Positions 16,200 to 25,603 are shown, counted from the stretch's first letter. The stretch: 64,000 bases of DNA from Vibrio diazotrophicus (GCF_038452265.1 NZ_CP151842.1:806001-870000); one strand, 5' to 3'. Notes: generated from the letters alone by a model not told the origin. Made by a program: numbers and translations.

Positions 16200-17237
16200 C
16201 TAAGACTTTGTATCTTGTTGAAGTTTAATCAGCGCTTGAGCGAGCTCTTCAGATGGTGTGCCATGCAGAAGTGGTAATAACACCATTCTTAGCTCTGGCA
16301 ACATGACTAAGTCGGCAAATAGCTGATTGAACAGAGTCTGGTTGCCTGTTTGTGCCAGCCTTAGTAAGAACTGCTCTGCTCGCGAATTTAGGTTCAAAAC
16401 GTGCCACGCACGACCTGCAATCGCAATCAGAACTTCAGGATGGCTTAAACGCGGGCTCGCTAAGATAGCATCGACAATCTTGCTCAGCAGTTTTTCATCT
16501 GAACCGGAAAGCGCACGAGTTAATGCCGACAGTAAGAACAGATCTGGGTCCTTGCTTGATATCTCTGCCTGCGCAAATTCTTCAAGACGTTCGGCCAGTT
16601 TAGCGGGCAGTTTAGTATGCTCAAGTGCTCCAAGCAGCGCATAAAGAGGCTGCGTGGGTAAGTGAGAAAGCGCCTTACGCACCATAGGTCCGTTTTGTTC
16701 TTGGCTTAAGCGTGCGCAGATATCGGTAATACCTTGCAGACCTACGGTTTGCCAGTTGTTCCAGCCAAGACCGCCCGAGAAATAGTGCTGTGCGTGCTCG
16801 TAATACTGACTGCAAGGCATATCTAGCTCAGCGCGAATTTGGCTGTGGAAGACCGCCATTTTGTCTTCAGAAGGCTTAAAGGTGTAGGGATTGTTTGCCA
16901 GTTTTTCCTGCTGCTCTTCGGTAAGCTCTTTATTCAGACGAGTACCCATAGCTTCAACCACGTACTTAATGAATTGCCCCACATCCGCTTGTAGCAACAA
17001 TCCTCGTTCGTCTAAAGCAAATTTCAGAAACCAAATCCAAGGCTGTTTGGTTTCATTCCAGTACGCAATAGCAAGGTGAGCGGTTCGCTTTACAGTATAT
17101 GGGTAAGCTTGATGTCCTTGTTCTACGTGCGAAAACTGATCGTTGTCGATCGGTTGAATACGTCGGCCAAGGTCGAAAATTTGATATTGGCAGCCACTGT
17201 TTTTTAGCAGCGCTGTCAGAGTTTGAATATTGTCCAT
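16200..17237 (-). CDS. DUF3549 family protein
   Basis: The 345-residue soluble protein starts MDNIQTLTALLKNSGCQYQIFDLGRRIQPI and includes PWIWFLKFALDERGLL, which I recognise as DUF3549, a family found mostly in Vibrio and Shewanella relatives. The C-terminal half is built of helical repeats rich in Leu and Ala (LSHPEVLIAIAGRAWHVLN), suggesting a HEAT-like scaffold. Its function is unknown. It is first in a two-gene unit with the DUF3301 gene and divergent from yqcC. Confidence 0.85.
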   Translation of the reverse strand: MDNIQTLTALLKNSGCQYQIFDLGRRIQPIDNDQFSHVEQGHQAYPYTVKRTAHLAIAYWNETKQPWIWFLKFALDERGLLLQADVGQFIKYVVEAMGTRLNKELTEEQQEKLANNPYTFKPSEDKMAVFHSQIRAELDMPCSQYYEHAQHYFSGGLGWNNWQTVGLQGITDICARLSQEQNGPMVRKALSHLPTQPLYALLGALEHTKLPAKLAERLEEFAQAEISSKDPDLFLLSALTRALSGSDEKLLSKIVDAILASPRLSHPEVLIAIAGRAWHVLNLNSRAEQFLLRLAQTGNQTLFNQLFADLVMLPELRMVLLPLLHGTPSEELAQALIKLQQDTKS

Positions 17238-17346
17238 GGGAGCAAAATGTTCCTACTTTTCTTTGGGGCAAGTAACCCTTCTTTCCCCAATAAATGGTAC
17301 TCTATGGCCCTTTTTCAAGGTGTACGACCAATAAACTTGGTGAATC

Positions 17347-17661
17347 ATGACAATTAACACAAAACTGGCCCAAGCTTTGGAGCAGTTAGAAGCTGAAATG
17401 CGCCAATGTGAAGTATGGCAGTCAACGCCTCCGAGCTTGGAAGCGATGCAGAGTGTTGAGCCATTTTCCATCGATACGCTTGACCCGCATGAGTGGCTTC
17501 AATGGGTTTTTATCCCGACAATGCAGAAGTTACTTGATGAAGGACAAGCGATTCCAAGAGGGTTTGAGTTGTCGCCTTATTTTGAGGAAGTCTGGAAGCA
17601 TCAAGATAAGTTTCAGGCTGTTTTGCTGGTGGTAAACCATATTGATAGGGTATGTCAGTAA
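17347..17661 (+). CDS. yqcC: YqcC family (DUF446) protein
   Basis: The 104-residue helical protein matches YqcC: LEQLEAEMRQCEVWQ, then DTLDPHEWLQWVFIPTMQKLLDEG. Its function is unknown, but it is very often next to the pseudouridine synthase truC, as in E. coli. Here the stop codon TAA shares its last A with a truC ATG, so translation is coupled and a shared role in tRNA handling is plausible but unproved. Confidence 0.9.
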   Translation: MTINTKLAQALEQLEAEMRQCEVWQSTPPSLEAMQSVEPFSIDTLDPHEWLQWVFIPTMQKLLDEGQAIPRGFELSPYFEEVWKHQDKFQAVLLVVNHIDRVCQ

Positions 17662-18386
17662 TGTTGGAAATTATCTACCAAGACGAGTATTTGGTGGCGG
17701 TAAACAAACCTGCGGGAATGTTGGTGCATCGTTCATGGCTGGACAAGCATGAGACTCAGTTTGTGATGCAGACATTGAGAGACCAAATTGGTCAGCATGT
17801 TTTTCCATTGCATCGTTTAGACCGACCGACGTCTGGTGTGCTGGTTTTTGCGTTATCGAGCGAAATTGCTTCCAACGTTATGCCGATGTTTGCTAATCAT
17901 GAAATGGTGAAAACGTATCATGCAATTGTCCGTGGTTGGATTGAAGAGGGCGATGTGCTGGATTATCCGCTCAAAGAAGAGCTGGATAAAATTGCCGATA
18001 AGTTTGCCAAGCAAGATAAAGAAGCACAGTCTGCGGTGACCGAGTACCAACCACTTGCCAAAGTGGAAGTGCCGTTTTCAACCGGAAAATTCCCAACTAC
18101 TCGCTACTGTTTAGTTGAAATGAAGCCTAAGACAGGGCGTAAACATCAGTTGCGTCGTCATATGGCGCATCTTCGTCATCCAATTGTTGGTGATACCACG
18201 CATGGTGATGGTAAACATAACCGCTTGTATCGCGAAGAGTACGATTGTCATCGCTTATTGCTGCACGCCAGCGAACTGCGTTTTGTCCATCCGTACACTA
18301 AGCAAGAGTTGGTATTAAAGGCTTCATTTGATGAAAGCTGGCAAAAGTTGTTTGCTGAGTTTGAGTGGAACCATCCACAGCCTTAA
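17661..18386 (+). CDS. truC: tRNA pseudouridine(65) synthase TruC
   Basis: TruC makes pseudouridine at position 65 of several tRNAs. From ATG 17661 the protein has 241 residues of the RluA/RluD class: catalytic Asp in FPLHRLDRPTSGVL, then YCLVEMKPKTGRKHQLRRHMAHL. An in-frame ATG at 17652 adds three residues and has the closer ribosome site (TAGGG), so the start could be either. I chose 17661 because it gives the conserved MLEIIYQDEYLVAVNKPAG and overlaps the yqcC stop. Confidence 0.93.
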   Translation: MLEIIYQDEYLVAVNKPAGMLVHRSWLDKHETQFVMQTLRDQIGQHVFPLHRLDRPTSGVLVFALSSEIASNVMPMFANHEMVKTYHAIVRGWIEEGDVLDYPLKEELDKIADKFAKQDKEAQSAVTEYQPLAKVEVPFSTGKFPTTRYCLVEMKPKTGRKHQLRRHMAHLRHPIVGDTTHGDGKHNRLYREEYDCHRLLLHASELRFVHPYTKQELVLKASFDESWQKLFAEFEWNHPQP

Positions 18387-18407
18387 ATTGCAGGTCTTAC
18401 ACAAAGC

Positions 18408-18435
18408 AAAAAGCCTTCTCTCTGAGAAGGCTTTT
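18408..18435. terminator. Bidirectional terminator, truC / dxs
   Basis: The stem AAAAAGCCTTCTC/GAGAAGGCTTTTT sits between the convergent genes. Confidence 0.9.
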
Positions 18436-18457
18436 TCGTAGCAATAATCTTATTGGA

Positions 18458-20323
18458 TTACTTATTCAGGTAGGATTCTACGGCAGTTTTGATGCCAGCA
18501 CCGTCTAAACCAAGTTCAGCATGCATCTCTTCCTGGGTTCCTTGAGCAATGAACTGGTCAGGAAGACCAAGATTCAGCACCGGCTTGATGATTTTTTCTT
18601 TCATCATAAACTCAACAACGCCTGCGCCTGCGCCACCTGCAATCACGTTCTCTTCCAGTGTCACAATGATATCGTGGCTCGCTGAAAGTTCTTTGATTAG
18701 TGCTTCATCTAATGGTTTGACGAATCGCATGTCAGCCACGGTTGCATTCAATTCTTCAGCCGCTTCCAGTGCATAAGGAAGTAGGGAACCGAAGCTTAGA
18801 ATCGCCACTTTTTCACCTTGACGCATCATGCGACCTTTACCGATTTCAAGCGCAGTAAACTCTTGCTTGATTTCAACACCCATACCGTTGCCTCGTGGGT
18901 AGCGGACCGCACTCGGGCCTTGATGTTGATGACCGGTATACAGCATTTGACGACATTCGTTTTCATCTGCCGGAGCCATGATGGTCATGTTCGGGATGCA
19001 ACGCATAAAGCTTAAATCGAATGCACCTTGGTGAGTCTGACCATCAGCACCGACAAGCCCTGCACGGTCGATAGCAAACATCACTGGTAGATTCATAATA
19101 GCGATGTCGTGAATCAACTGATCGTAACCGCGTTGCAGGAAGGTTGAGTAAATCGCCACAATCGGGTTGTATTTAGCGATTGCCATACCTGTTGCTAATG
19201 TCACGGCATGTTGCTCAGCGATCGCCACGTCGAAGTATTGAGATGGGTACTCTTTCGAGAAGCGAACCATGCCAGAGCCTTCACGCATCGCAGGTGTGAT
19301 TGCCATCAGTTTTGGATCTTGCGCAGCCATATCACACAGGAAATCACCGAAGATCTTCGAGTAGGTCGGTTTGGTACTTGAGCTCTTAGGCAAGCTGCTA
19401 TGACTTGGGTCGAACTTAGGCACGCCGTGGTAACCAATCGGATCTTTCTCCGCTGGTTCATAACCTTTGCCTTTCTTCGTCATAATATGAAGGAACTGCG
19501 GGCCTTTAAGCTCACGCATGTTTTTCAATGTTTTGACCAGTTCAATCACATCATGACCGTCAACAGGGCCGATATAGTTAAAGCCCAACTCTTCGAAAAG
19601 CGTTCCCGGAACGACCATGCCTTTCAGGTGCTCTTCCGTACGACGAACCAATTCTTTGATTGGTGGAATACCAGAGAGAACTTTCTTACCGCCTTCACGA
19701 ATGGAAGTGTACAAACTGCCTGACAGCACCTGAGCAAGATGGTTGTTCAGTGCGCCAACGTTCTCTGAAATCGACATTTCGTTGTCGTTGAGAATAACCA
19801 GCATATCTGGGTGAACGTCACCAGCGTGGTTCATGGCTTCAAATGCCATACCTGCGGTAATCGCACCGTCACCAATCACGCTGACGATCTTACGATCAGC
19901 GCCTTCTTTGCCAGCACAAATAGCCATGCCCAAAGCAGCACTGATAGATGTTGAGGAGTGACCGACAGACAAGGTGTCGTATTCGCTCTCTTCGCGCCAC
20001 GGAAAAGGATGAAGGCCATCTTTCTGGCGAATCGTAGGCATTTTCTCACGACGCCCCGTCAGGATTTTATGCGGATAAGCCTGATGACCCACGTCCCAAA
20101 TCAACTGATCAAATGGCGTGTTGTAGACGTAGTGAATCGCCACTGTCAGTTCAACAGTACCTAAGCCAGAAGCTAGGTGTCCGCTTGATTGACTAACAGA
20201 GTTAAGCAGATACGTTCTGAGTTCATCACAAAGCTTTGGCAGAATGTTTTTAGGCAGACTGCGTAATTCGTCCGGCGTATTCGCCAGAGCCAGTGTTGGA
20301 TATTTTGAAATATCAAGAGTCAT
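18458..20323 (-). CDS. dxs: 1-deoxy-D-xylulose-5-phosphate synthase
   Basis: Dxs condenses pyruvate with glyceraldehyde 3-phosphate, the first step of the MEP isoprenoid pathway and a branch point to thiamine and pyridoxal phosphate. The 621 residues match the usual length. The thiamine diphosphate site is clear (IGDGAITAGMAFEAMN followed by LNDNEMSIS), and the catalytic Glu is in AIAEQHAVTLATGMA. It is followed by a transketolase pyrimidine-binding and C-terminal domain. It lies downstream of ispA and xseB on the same strand, the standard xseB-ispA-dxs operon. Confidence 0.98.
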   Translation of the reverse strand: MTLDISKYPTLALANTPDELRSLPKNILPKLCDELRTYLLNSVSQSSGHLASGLGTVELTVAIHYVYNTPFDQLIWDVGHQAYPHKILTGRREKMPTIRQKDGLHPFPWREESEYDTLSVGHSSTSISAALGMAICAGKEGADRKIVSVIGDGAITAGMAFEAMNHAGDVHPDMLVILNDNEMSISENVGALNNHLAQVLSGSLYTSIREGGKKVLSGIPPIKELVRRTEEHLKGMVVPGTLFEELGFNYIGPVDGHDVIELVKTLKNMRELKGPQFLHIMTKKGKGYEPAEKDPIGYHGVPKFDPSHSSLPKSSSTKPTYSKIFGDFLCDMAAQDPKLMAITPAMREGSGMVRFSKEYPSQYFDVAIAEQHAVTLATGMAIAKYNPIVAIYSTFLQRGYDQLIHDIAIMNLPVMFAIDRAGLVGADGQTHQGAFDLSFMRCIPNMTIMAPADENECRQMLYTGHQHQGPSAVRYPRGNGMGVEIKQEFTALEIGKGRMMRQGEKVAILSFGSLLPYALEAAEELNATVADMRFVKPLDEALIKELSASHDIIVTLEENVIAGGAGAGVVEFMMKEKIIKPVLNLGLPDQFIAQGTQEEMHAELGLDGAGIKTAVESYLNK

Positions 20324-20343
20324 AATTATGCGCGCTTATAGTG

Positions 20344-21228
20344 TTAATTTTTGCGCTCGATGACGTATCGGGCGAACTCTTCAAGACATTCTGTATTGTA
20401 AGGAATGGCTTCAAGTGCTTGAAGTGCTTCCTGTAACAGAGTTTGGGCTTTATTTATCGCTCCGTCCAATCCTAATAGAGCTGGGTACGTACTTTTGTTG
20501 AGCTGTTGATCTGAACCTTGAGGTTTACCCAAAGTTTCGGTATCGCCGATGACATCCAAAATGTCGTCTTGTACTTGAAATGCGAGGCCAACGGCATCGG
20601 CATATTTATCAAGCTGTGGCAGAACTTGTAGGCCCTTCTCGCCAGCGGCTAAAGCCCCTAAACGAATCGCACAGCGCATAAGTGCGCCGGTTTTATTGCG
20701 ATGAATTGTTTCGAGCTCTTGCAACGAAATAAGACGATTCTCTGCGCCAAGATCAAGTGCTTGTCCTAAACACATACCTTGTGCACCGGAAGCTTCAGCA
20801 AGTACCTGAACCATTTTGATACGATTGACTTCGCCTTCTTCAGACAGAGTACCTTCGGCCAAAATGGTAAATGCTAAGGTTTGCAGGGCGTCACCGGTTA
20901 GGATCGCCGTCGCTTCATCGAACTTAATATGGCACGTCGGTTTCCCACGGCGTAGCTCATCATCGTCCATGGCTGGTAAATCGTCATGGATAAGTGAATA
21001 CGCGTGGATACACTCCACTGCTGATGCAGGGGTGTCTATATCTTCAATAGAGCAACCTAGCATTTGGCCTGTTATATAGACCAAATAGGGGCGAGCACGT
21101 TTACCGCCCAGCAGTAAGCCATAACGCATTGCTTCAATCAGCGCTAAGTCTTGGTTTGGCAGGCGGTTTAACCACTGGTCAAGCTGCTCATTATTTCGTT
21201 TTTGATAAGAGGTTAGAGCCTCAATCAT
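20344..21228 (-). CDS. ispA: Farnesyl diphosphate synthase
   Basis: IspA joins IPP with DMAPP and then GPP to make farnesyl diphosphate for quinones and undecaprenyl carriers. The 294-residue all-helical protein carries the first aspartate-rich motif in LIHDDLPAMDDDELRRGKP and the second in FQVQDDILDVIGDTE, both binding Mg-diphosphate. The LLGGKRARPYL and HAYSLIHDD context is standard for the bacterial short-chain enzyme. It is twenty bases from dxs, consistent with an operon that supplies and uses the isoprene units. Confidence 0.97.
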   Translation of the reverse strand: MIEALTSYQKRNNEQLDQWLNRLPNQDLALIEAMRYGLLLGGKRARPYLVYITGQMLGCSIEDIDTPASAVECIHAYSLIHDDLPAMDDDELRRGKPTCHIKFDEATAILTGDALQTLAFTILAEGTLSEEGEVNRIKMVQVLAEASGAQGMCLGQALDLGAENRLISLQELETIHRNKTGALMRCAIRLGALAAGEKGLQVLPQLDKYADAVGLAFQVQDDILDVIGDTETLGKPQGSDQQLNKSTYPALLGLDGAINKAQTLLQEALQALEAIPYNTECLEEFARYVIERKN

Positions 21229-21325
21229 AGGACACTCTTAAACGTTTCGTTCAGCCGCTAGTCGCATTATCAATCAGAGAAAAAACGACGAGAGACAATA
21301 AATAGTTAAGAACAATAAATATCAG

Positions 21326-21568
21326 TTATTCAGGTAATTCGTTAAATTCACTGAGTGGCGCATCATCTGTGTTGCTTAGCAGAATGCTAACTCGCTGTTC
21401 CGCTTCATCCAGTTTACTTTGACCTGAGCGAGCAAGAGCGATACCACGTTCGAATTTTTTCAGTGCATCGTCTAGTGTTAAATCACCATTTTCTAGCTGC
21501 TCGACCACTTGATCTAACTCTTCAATGGTCGCCTCGAAAGACATGTTTTCTGGTTTTTTACTCGCCAT
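21326..21568 (-). CDS. xseB: Exodeoxyribonuclease VII small subunit
   Basis: XseB binds several copies to XseA to form the nuclease that degrades single-stranded DNA. The 80-residue helical protein has the family core MSFEATIEELDQVVEQLENGDLTLDDALKKFERG. The frame continues upstream to a GTG at 21595, but ATG 21568 gives the usual length and an AAGG ten bases before it. It is first gene of xseB-ispA-dxs. The tail SNTDDAPLSEFNELPE is acidic and variable in the family. Confidence 0.93.
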   Translation of the reverse strand: MASKKPENMSFEATIEELDQVVEQLENGDLTLDDALKKFERGIALARSGQSKLDEAEQRVSILLSNTDDAPLSEFNELPE

Positions 21569-21918
21569 AATATTATTGCCTTGGGAAAGATGCACGAAAG
21601 TTACCTTAGCCTGTGTTGATGGTCAAATTTAACCAACCAATTTTGTCAGAATTACGGAGGTTTTTAGTCGATACCGATAACGAATATGAAAATTCACGGT
21701 GGTGCGTTATTCGTAATTAATGAGCATTTTGTGCAATCTATGAATACCGAAGGTGCATATTGGCACGCTTTAAGTATAAACTTGTTGTTGGCGTAATTGA
21801 GGCACAAGTGTCCTTTCGTCAATTTTCTATTTAAGAATTTGATTCTCTTGTCGATAAGAGAATAACTGAGAGTCGTTCGGCTCTAATCAATGCGAACATA
21901 TTGTCTGAGGAGTGCTTC
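21569..21918. other. Intergenic region xseB-pomA
   Basis: This gap of ~350 bases separates divergent genes. It contains a perfect 8-bp hairpin (ATTCTCTT-gtcgat-AAGAGAAT, 21842-21863) in the pomA leader and a TTGGCACG at 21760-21767 that resembles half of a sigma-54 promoter but lacks the GC of the -12 element. I see no reliable ORF. Confidence 0.6.
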
Positions 21919-22683
21919 GTGGATTTAGCTACGCTGATAGGTCTGATTGGTGGCCTAGCTTTCGTTATTATGGCGATGGTTTTAGGTGGAAGCCTAACGA
22001 TGTTCGTCGACGTAACCTCAATTCTTATTGTTGTCGGTGGCTCTACTTTTGTTGTTTTGATGAAGTTTACCATGGGGCAGTTTTTTGGAGCTGCTAAAAT
22101 TGCTGGTAAAGCATTCATGTTCAAAGCCGACGAACCAGAAGATTTGATCGCAAAAATCGTAGAAATGGCTGACGCTGCACGTAAAGGTGGTTTCCTTGCT
22201 TTGGAAGAGATGGAAATCAGTAACAGCTTTATGCAAAAGGGCATTGATTTACTGGTAGATGGTCATGACGCGGATGTGGTTCGTGCAACTCTACAAAAAG
22301 ACATTGCATTAACGGATGAGCGACACGAATTTGGTTCGGGTGTTTTCCGCGCATTTGGTGACGTTGCACCCGCGATGGGGATGATCGGTACGCTTGTTGG
22401 TCTGGTTGCAATGTTGTCGAACATGGATGACCCGAAAGCCATCGGCCCTGCAATGGCGGTTGCACTTTTAACCACTTTATACGGTGCGGTTCTTGCGAAC
22501 ATGGTGTTCTTCCCAATTGCAGACAAATTATCGCTTCGCCGTGAACAAGAAACATTAAACCGCCGTCTTATTATGGATGGTGTGCTGGCAATCCAAGATG
22601 GTCAAAACCCACGTGTGATTGACAGCTACTTGAAGAACTACCTCAACGAGGGCAAACGAGCTCTTGATATTGATAGCGAATAA
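21919..22683 (+). CDS. pomA: Sodium-driven flagellar motor stator PomA
   Basis: PomA with PomB forms the Na+ channel that powers the polar flagellum. The 254-residue protein has four membrane helices (LIGLIGGLAFVIMAMVLGG; SILIVVGGSTFVVLM; two near residues 170-215) and a large cytoplasmic loop between 2 and 3 that touches FliG. GTG 21919, preceded by GAGGAG, gives the known start VDLATLIGLIGG; the upstream in-frame ATG-like start adds six residues and is unlikely. The sequence is nearly the V. alginolyticus PomA sequence, so Na+ coupling is expected. Confidence 0.97.
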   Translation: MDLATLIGLIGGLAFVIMAMVLGGSLTMFVDVTSILIVVGGSTFVVLMKFTMGQFFGAAKIAGKAFMFKADEPEDLIAKIVEMADAARKGGFLALEEMEISNSFMQKGIDLLVDGHDADVVRATLQKDIALTDERHEFGSGVFRAFGDVAPAMGMIGTLVGLVAMLSNMDDPKAIGPAMAVALLTTLYGAVLANMVFFPIADKLSLRREQETLNRRLIMDGVLAIQDGQNPRVIDSYLKNYLNEGKRALDIDSE

Positions 22684-22692
22684 CCGGAGCAA

Positions 22693-23652
22693 ATGATGGA
22701 TGACCAAAAGTGTAAATGTCCACCTCCGGGGCTTCCCGCTTGGTTGGGGACATTTGCAGACCTAATGTCCCTGTTAATGTGCTTCTTCGTACTGCTGCTT
22801 TCGTTTTCGGAAATGGACGTACTGAAGTTCAAGCAGATTGCCGGTTCGATGAAATTTGCTTTTGGTGTGCAAAACCGTCTGGAAGTGAAAGACATTCCAA
22901 AAGGTACCAGCATCATTGCTCAGGAGTTCCGTCCAGGGCGCCCTGAGCCGACACCTATCGATGTTATTATGCAGCAAACCATAGACATCACTCAGCAGAC
23001 GTTAGAGTTCCACGAAGGGGACGAAGATCGTGCTGGTGGTACTATGCGTGATGCTGGCGATATGACTGGTGGTCAGTCGCCAGAAACATCGTCCGAAGAC
23101 AATCAAAATACCGAGTCAGAATCTCAACAACAGCAATCTCAGGCAACTTCAGAAGCGACTGAGACCTTGATGGAAACCATTAAGAACGCGCTGCAACGGG
23201 AAATCGAGCAAGGTGCAATCGAAGTGGATAACCTTGGTCAACAGATTGTTATCCGTATTCGAGAGAAAGGCGCATTCCCTGAAGGTTCTGCTTTCTTGCA
23301 ACCTAAGTTCCGTCCTTTGGTTCGTCAGATAGCCGATCTGGTTAAAGATGTTCCGGGTATCGTTCGGGTTTCTGGTCACACTGATAACCAGAGAATTGAT
23401 TCGGAATTGTATCGTTCAAACTGGGATCTTTCCTCTCAGCGTGCCGTGTCTGTGGCTCAAGAGATGGAATCGGTGCGCGGCTTCTCACATCAGCGCTTGC
23501 GGGTACGAGGTATGGCTGATACCGAGCCTTTGGGACCTAATGACACCGCTGCTCAACGCTCTCGTAACCGTCGTGTGGAAATCAGCATTATGCAGGGCGA
23601 GCCGATGTACAGTGATGAAATACCATCAGCACAAGCTGGCTCAATTCAGTAG
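22693..23652 (+). CDS. pomB: Sodium-driven flagellar motor stator PomB
   Basis: PomB has one membrane helix (residues ~21-42) with the ion-binding Asp23 in GTFADLMSLLMCFF, a plug-like periplasmic linker rich in Gln and Ser (about 110-150), and a C-terminal OmpA-like domain that grips peptidoglycan (VSGHTDNQRIDSELY, SRNRRVEISI). The sequence CFFVLLLSFSEMD of the helix follows the sodium-type stators. The start is ATGATG at 22693, nine bases after pomA, so both are in one operon. The linker differs most from relatives. Confidence 0.97.
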   Translation: MMDDQKCKCPPPGLPAWLGTFADLMSLLMCFFVLLLSFSEMDVLKFKQIAGSMKFAFGVQNRLEVKDIPKGTSIIAQEFRPGRPEPTPIDVIMQQTIDITQQTLEFHEGDEDRAGGTMRDAGDMTGGQSPETSSEDNQNTESESQQQQSQATSEATETLMETIKNALQREIEQGAIEVDNLGQQIVIRIREKGAFPEGSAFLQPKFRPLVRQIADLVKDVPGIVRVSGHTDNQRIDSELYRSNWDLSSQRAVSVAQEMESVRGFSHQRLRVRGMADTEPLGPNDTAAQRSRNRRVEISIMQGEPMYSDEIPSAQAGSIQ

Positions 23653-23673
23653 CTAAGCGACGAAATACAGTTC

Positions 23674-23702
23674 AAAGGCAAGCATCAGGCTTGCCTTTTT
23701 CT
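23674..23702 (+). terminator. pomAB terminator
   Basis: The stem AAAGGCAAGC/GCTTGCCTTT is followed by T-rich sequence. Confidence 0.88.
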
Positions 23703-23735
23703 TTGGCGCGCTTTTATCGTTGCGTCATTATCGTG

Positions 23736-23741
23736 TATAAT
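23736..23741 (+). promoter_or_regulatory. thiI -10 element
   Basis: A perfect TATAAT lies 119 bases before the thiI ATG. The -35 region (TTTATC) is poor. Confidence 0.55.
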
Positions 23742-23859
23742 CTCGCCCCCTTAGTGATACCCACTCTGGTCGTCGATGAAATTAGCGTTATTGCTGAGTT
23801 CAGAGATGTAGCTAAGTACAAGCTACTATTACGTTAATACTTTAATTGCGAAGACACTT

Positions 23860-25308
23860 ATGAAATTTATTGTTAAGCCCCATCCAGAAATCTTTGTTAA
23901 AAGTGAGTCGGTGCGTAAGCGCTTCACGAAAATTCTTGAGTCTAATATTCGCAATATCGTAAAGAGCCGTACGACAGGCGTTGCTGTATTTAACCGTCGT
24001 GACCACATTGAAGTGACCTCTGAAAGTGACCGCTTCTTTAATGAAACGCTGGAAATTTTGACCAGAACTCCGGGTATTCAACAAGTTTTGGAAGTTAAGC
24101 AGTCAGAATTCAAAGATCTTCACGATATTTACGAGCAAGTGCTTGAAACTAGCCGTCATCTGATTGAAAACAAAACCTTCGTGGTTCGAGCTAAGCGTCG
24201 TGGTAAACACGATTTTTCTTCAATCGAGCTTGAGCGTTACGTTGGTGGCGGTCTAAACCAAGCGGTTGAAAGCGCAAAAGTTAAGCTAACCAATCCTGAT
24301 GTGACGATTAACGTTGAAGTTAACTATGAGTTGCTCAACCAGATAATCAAACGTTACAAAGGGTTAGGTGGTTTTCCTCTTGGTACTCAAGAAGATGTAC
24401 TAAGCCTGATCTCTGGTGGTTTTGATTCGGGTGTTTCAAGCTACTTACACATTAAGCGTGGCTCAAAAGTTCACTACTGTTTCTTCAACTTAGGTGGCCC
24501 TGCTCACGAGATTGGTGTTAAGCAAGTTGCCCACTTCTTATGGAACAAATATGGCTCTTCTGCCAAGGTGCGTTTCATCTCTGTTGATTTCGAACCGGTT
24601 GTGGCGGAAATTCTTGAGAAAATAGATGACGGCCAAATGGGCGTTATTCTTAAGCGCATGTTTATGCGTGCAGCTGGTCAGGTCGCAGAAAAATTCAATA
24701 TTGAAGCTTTGGTTACAGGTGAAGCATTAGGTCAGGTATCAAGCCAGACTCTGACTAACCTGCGCCATATCGATGGTGTGACTGATACCTTGATTCTTCG
24801 CCCTTTGATTAACTGGGATAAAGAAGACATCATCACGCTTGCTCGTGAAATCGGCACTGAAGACTTCGCGAAAACAATGCCAGAATACTGTGGTGTTATC
24901 TCGAAGAGCCCGACGGTTAAAGCGGTGAAAGCGAAATTGGAAGCGGAAGAAGCGAAATTCGATTTCTCTATTCTGGACAAAGTAGTGTACGACGCTCGTG
25001 TTATGGATATCCGTGACATTGAGAAAGAGAGCCAAGAGCAAGCGCCTGAAGTAGAGCAAGTTGCAGCGGTTCAGGAACACGCAGTTGTACTTGATATTCG
25101 CAGTGCAGATGAACAAGAAGATAAGCCGCTAGAGATTGATGGTGTGGAAGTGAAGCACATTCCTTTCTTCAAACTTTCAACTCAGTTTGGCGATCTTGAT
25201 CAGTCTAAGACTTACTTATTGTATTGTGAACGTGGCGTAATGAGCCGTTTACAAGCTCTGTACTTGCAAGAGCAAGGCTACAAGAACGTGAAAGTTTATC
25301 GCCCATAA
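23860..25308 (+). CDS. thiI: tRNA 4-thiouridine synthase / thiamine thiazole sulfur transferase ThiI
   Basis: ThiI activates U8 of tRNA with ATP and inserts sulfur from IscS, and also feeds sulfur to ThiS for thiazole synthesis. The 482-residue protein has an N-terminal ferredoxin-like and THUMP part (to ~165), the PP-loop SGGFDSGVSS, and a C-terminal rhodanese domain (about 404-482) whose Cys456 in LLYCERGVMSRL carries the persulfide. Having the rhodanese domain means the long enterobacterial-type form. It has its own promoter and terminator. s4U8 also serves as a near-UV sensor. Confidence 0.97.
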   Translation: MKFIVKPHPEIFVKSESVRKRFTKILESNIRNIVKSRTTGVAVFNRRDHIEVTSESDRFFNETLEILTRTPGIQQVLEVKQSEFKDLHDIYEQVLETSRHLIENKTFVVRAKRRGKHDFSSIELERYVGGGLNQAVESAKVKLTNPDVTINVEVNYELLNQIIKRYKGLGGFPLGTQEDVLSLISGGFDSGVSSYLHIKRGSKVHYCFFNLGGPAHEIGVKQVAHFLWNKYGSSAKVRFISVDFEPVVAEILEKIDDGQMGVILKRMFMRAAGQVAEKFNIEALVTGEALGQVSSQTLTNLRHIDGVTDTLILRPLINWDKEDIITLAREIGTEDFAKTMPEYCGVISKSPTVKAVKAKLEAEEAKFDFSILDKVVYDARVMDIRDIEKESQEQAPEVEQVAAVQEHAVVLDIRSADEQEDKPLEIDGVEVKHIPFFKLSTQFGDLDQSKTYLLYCERGVMSRLQALYLQEQGYKNVKVYRP

Positions 25309-25338
25309 GCGTTAGCTGAATACACTAAATAGTAAAGG

Positions 25339-25369
25339 CGCAACCTGTTGATTCAGGTTGCGTTTTTTT
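25339..25369 (+). terminator. thiI terminator
   Basis: The stem CGCAACCTG/CAGGTTGCG is followed by seven T. Confidence 0.9.
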
Positions 25370-25392
25370 ATGTTTGTCAGATATTCAGACAT

Positions 25393-25596
25393 AAAAAAAC
25401 ACCGCCAATAGGCGGTGCTAAAAATTTGACAGACAGGTCAAAATAAATACAGGAAGTATATGTTTTGTAACAGGGGATAACTGCACAAAACAGGCGGTAG
25501 AATTCTACCTAACTCGAAAATCGAGTATGCAAACACAACATCGTAATAATAAAGCCAATTGATTCAGGAGAATCAAGCCGTTCAGGCTCATATTAC
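25393..25596 (-). ncRNA. gcvB: GcvB small RNA
   Basis: This ~204-nt RNA lies divergent from gcvA, as in enterobacteria. Read on the minus strand it has a 5' hairpin GAGCCTGAACGGCTT, the G/U-rich target-binding region ACGATGTTGTGTTTGC (25529-25544), a CTTCCTGTATTTATTTTGACCTGTCTGTC stretch shared with E. coli GcvB (25425-25455 region), and the terminator GCACCGCC-TATT-GGCGGTG plus T7 (25393-25418). GcvB with Hfq represses many peptide and amino-acid transporter mRNAs when glycine is plentiful. The 5' end is predicted from the promoter; the 3' end is firm. Confidence 0.93.
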
Positions 25597-25603
25597 GGGA
25601 CGA

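Noticed and set aside
21760..21775. Sigma-54 promoter for pomAB
   Set aside because: TTGGCACG fits the -24 half, but the -12 half has GT instead of GC at the required spacing.
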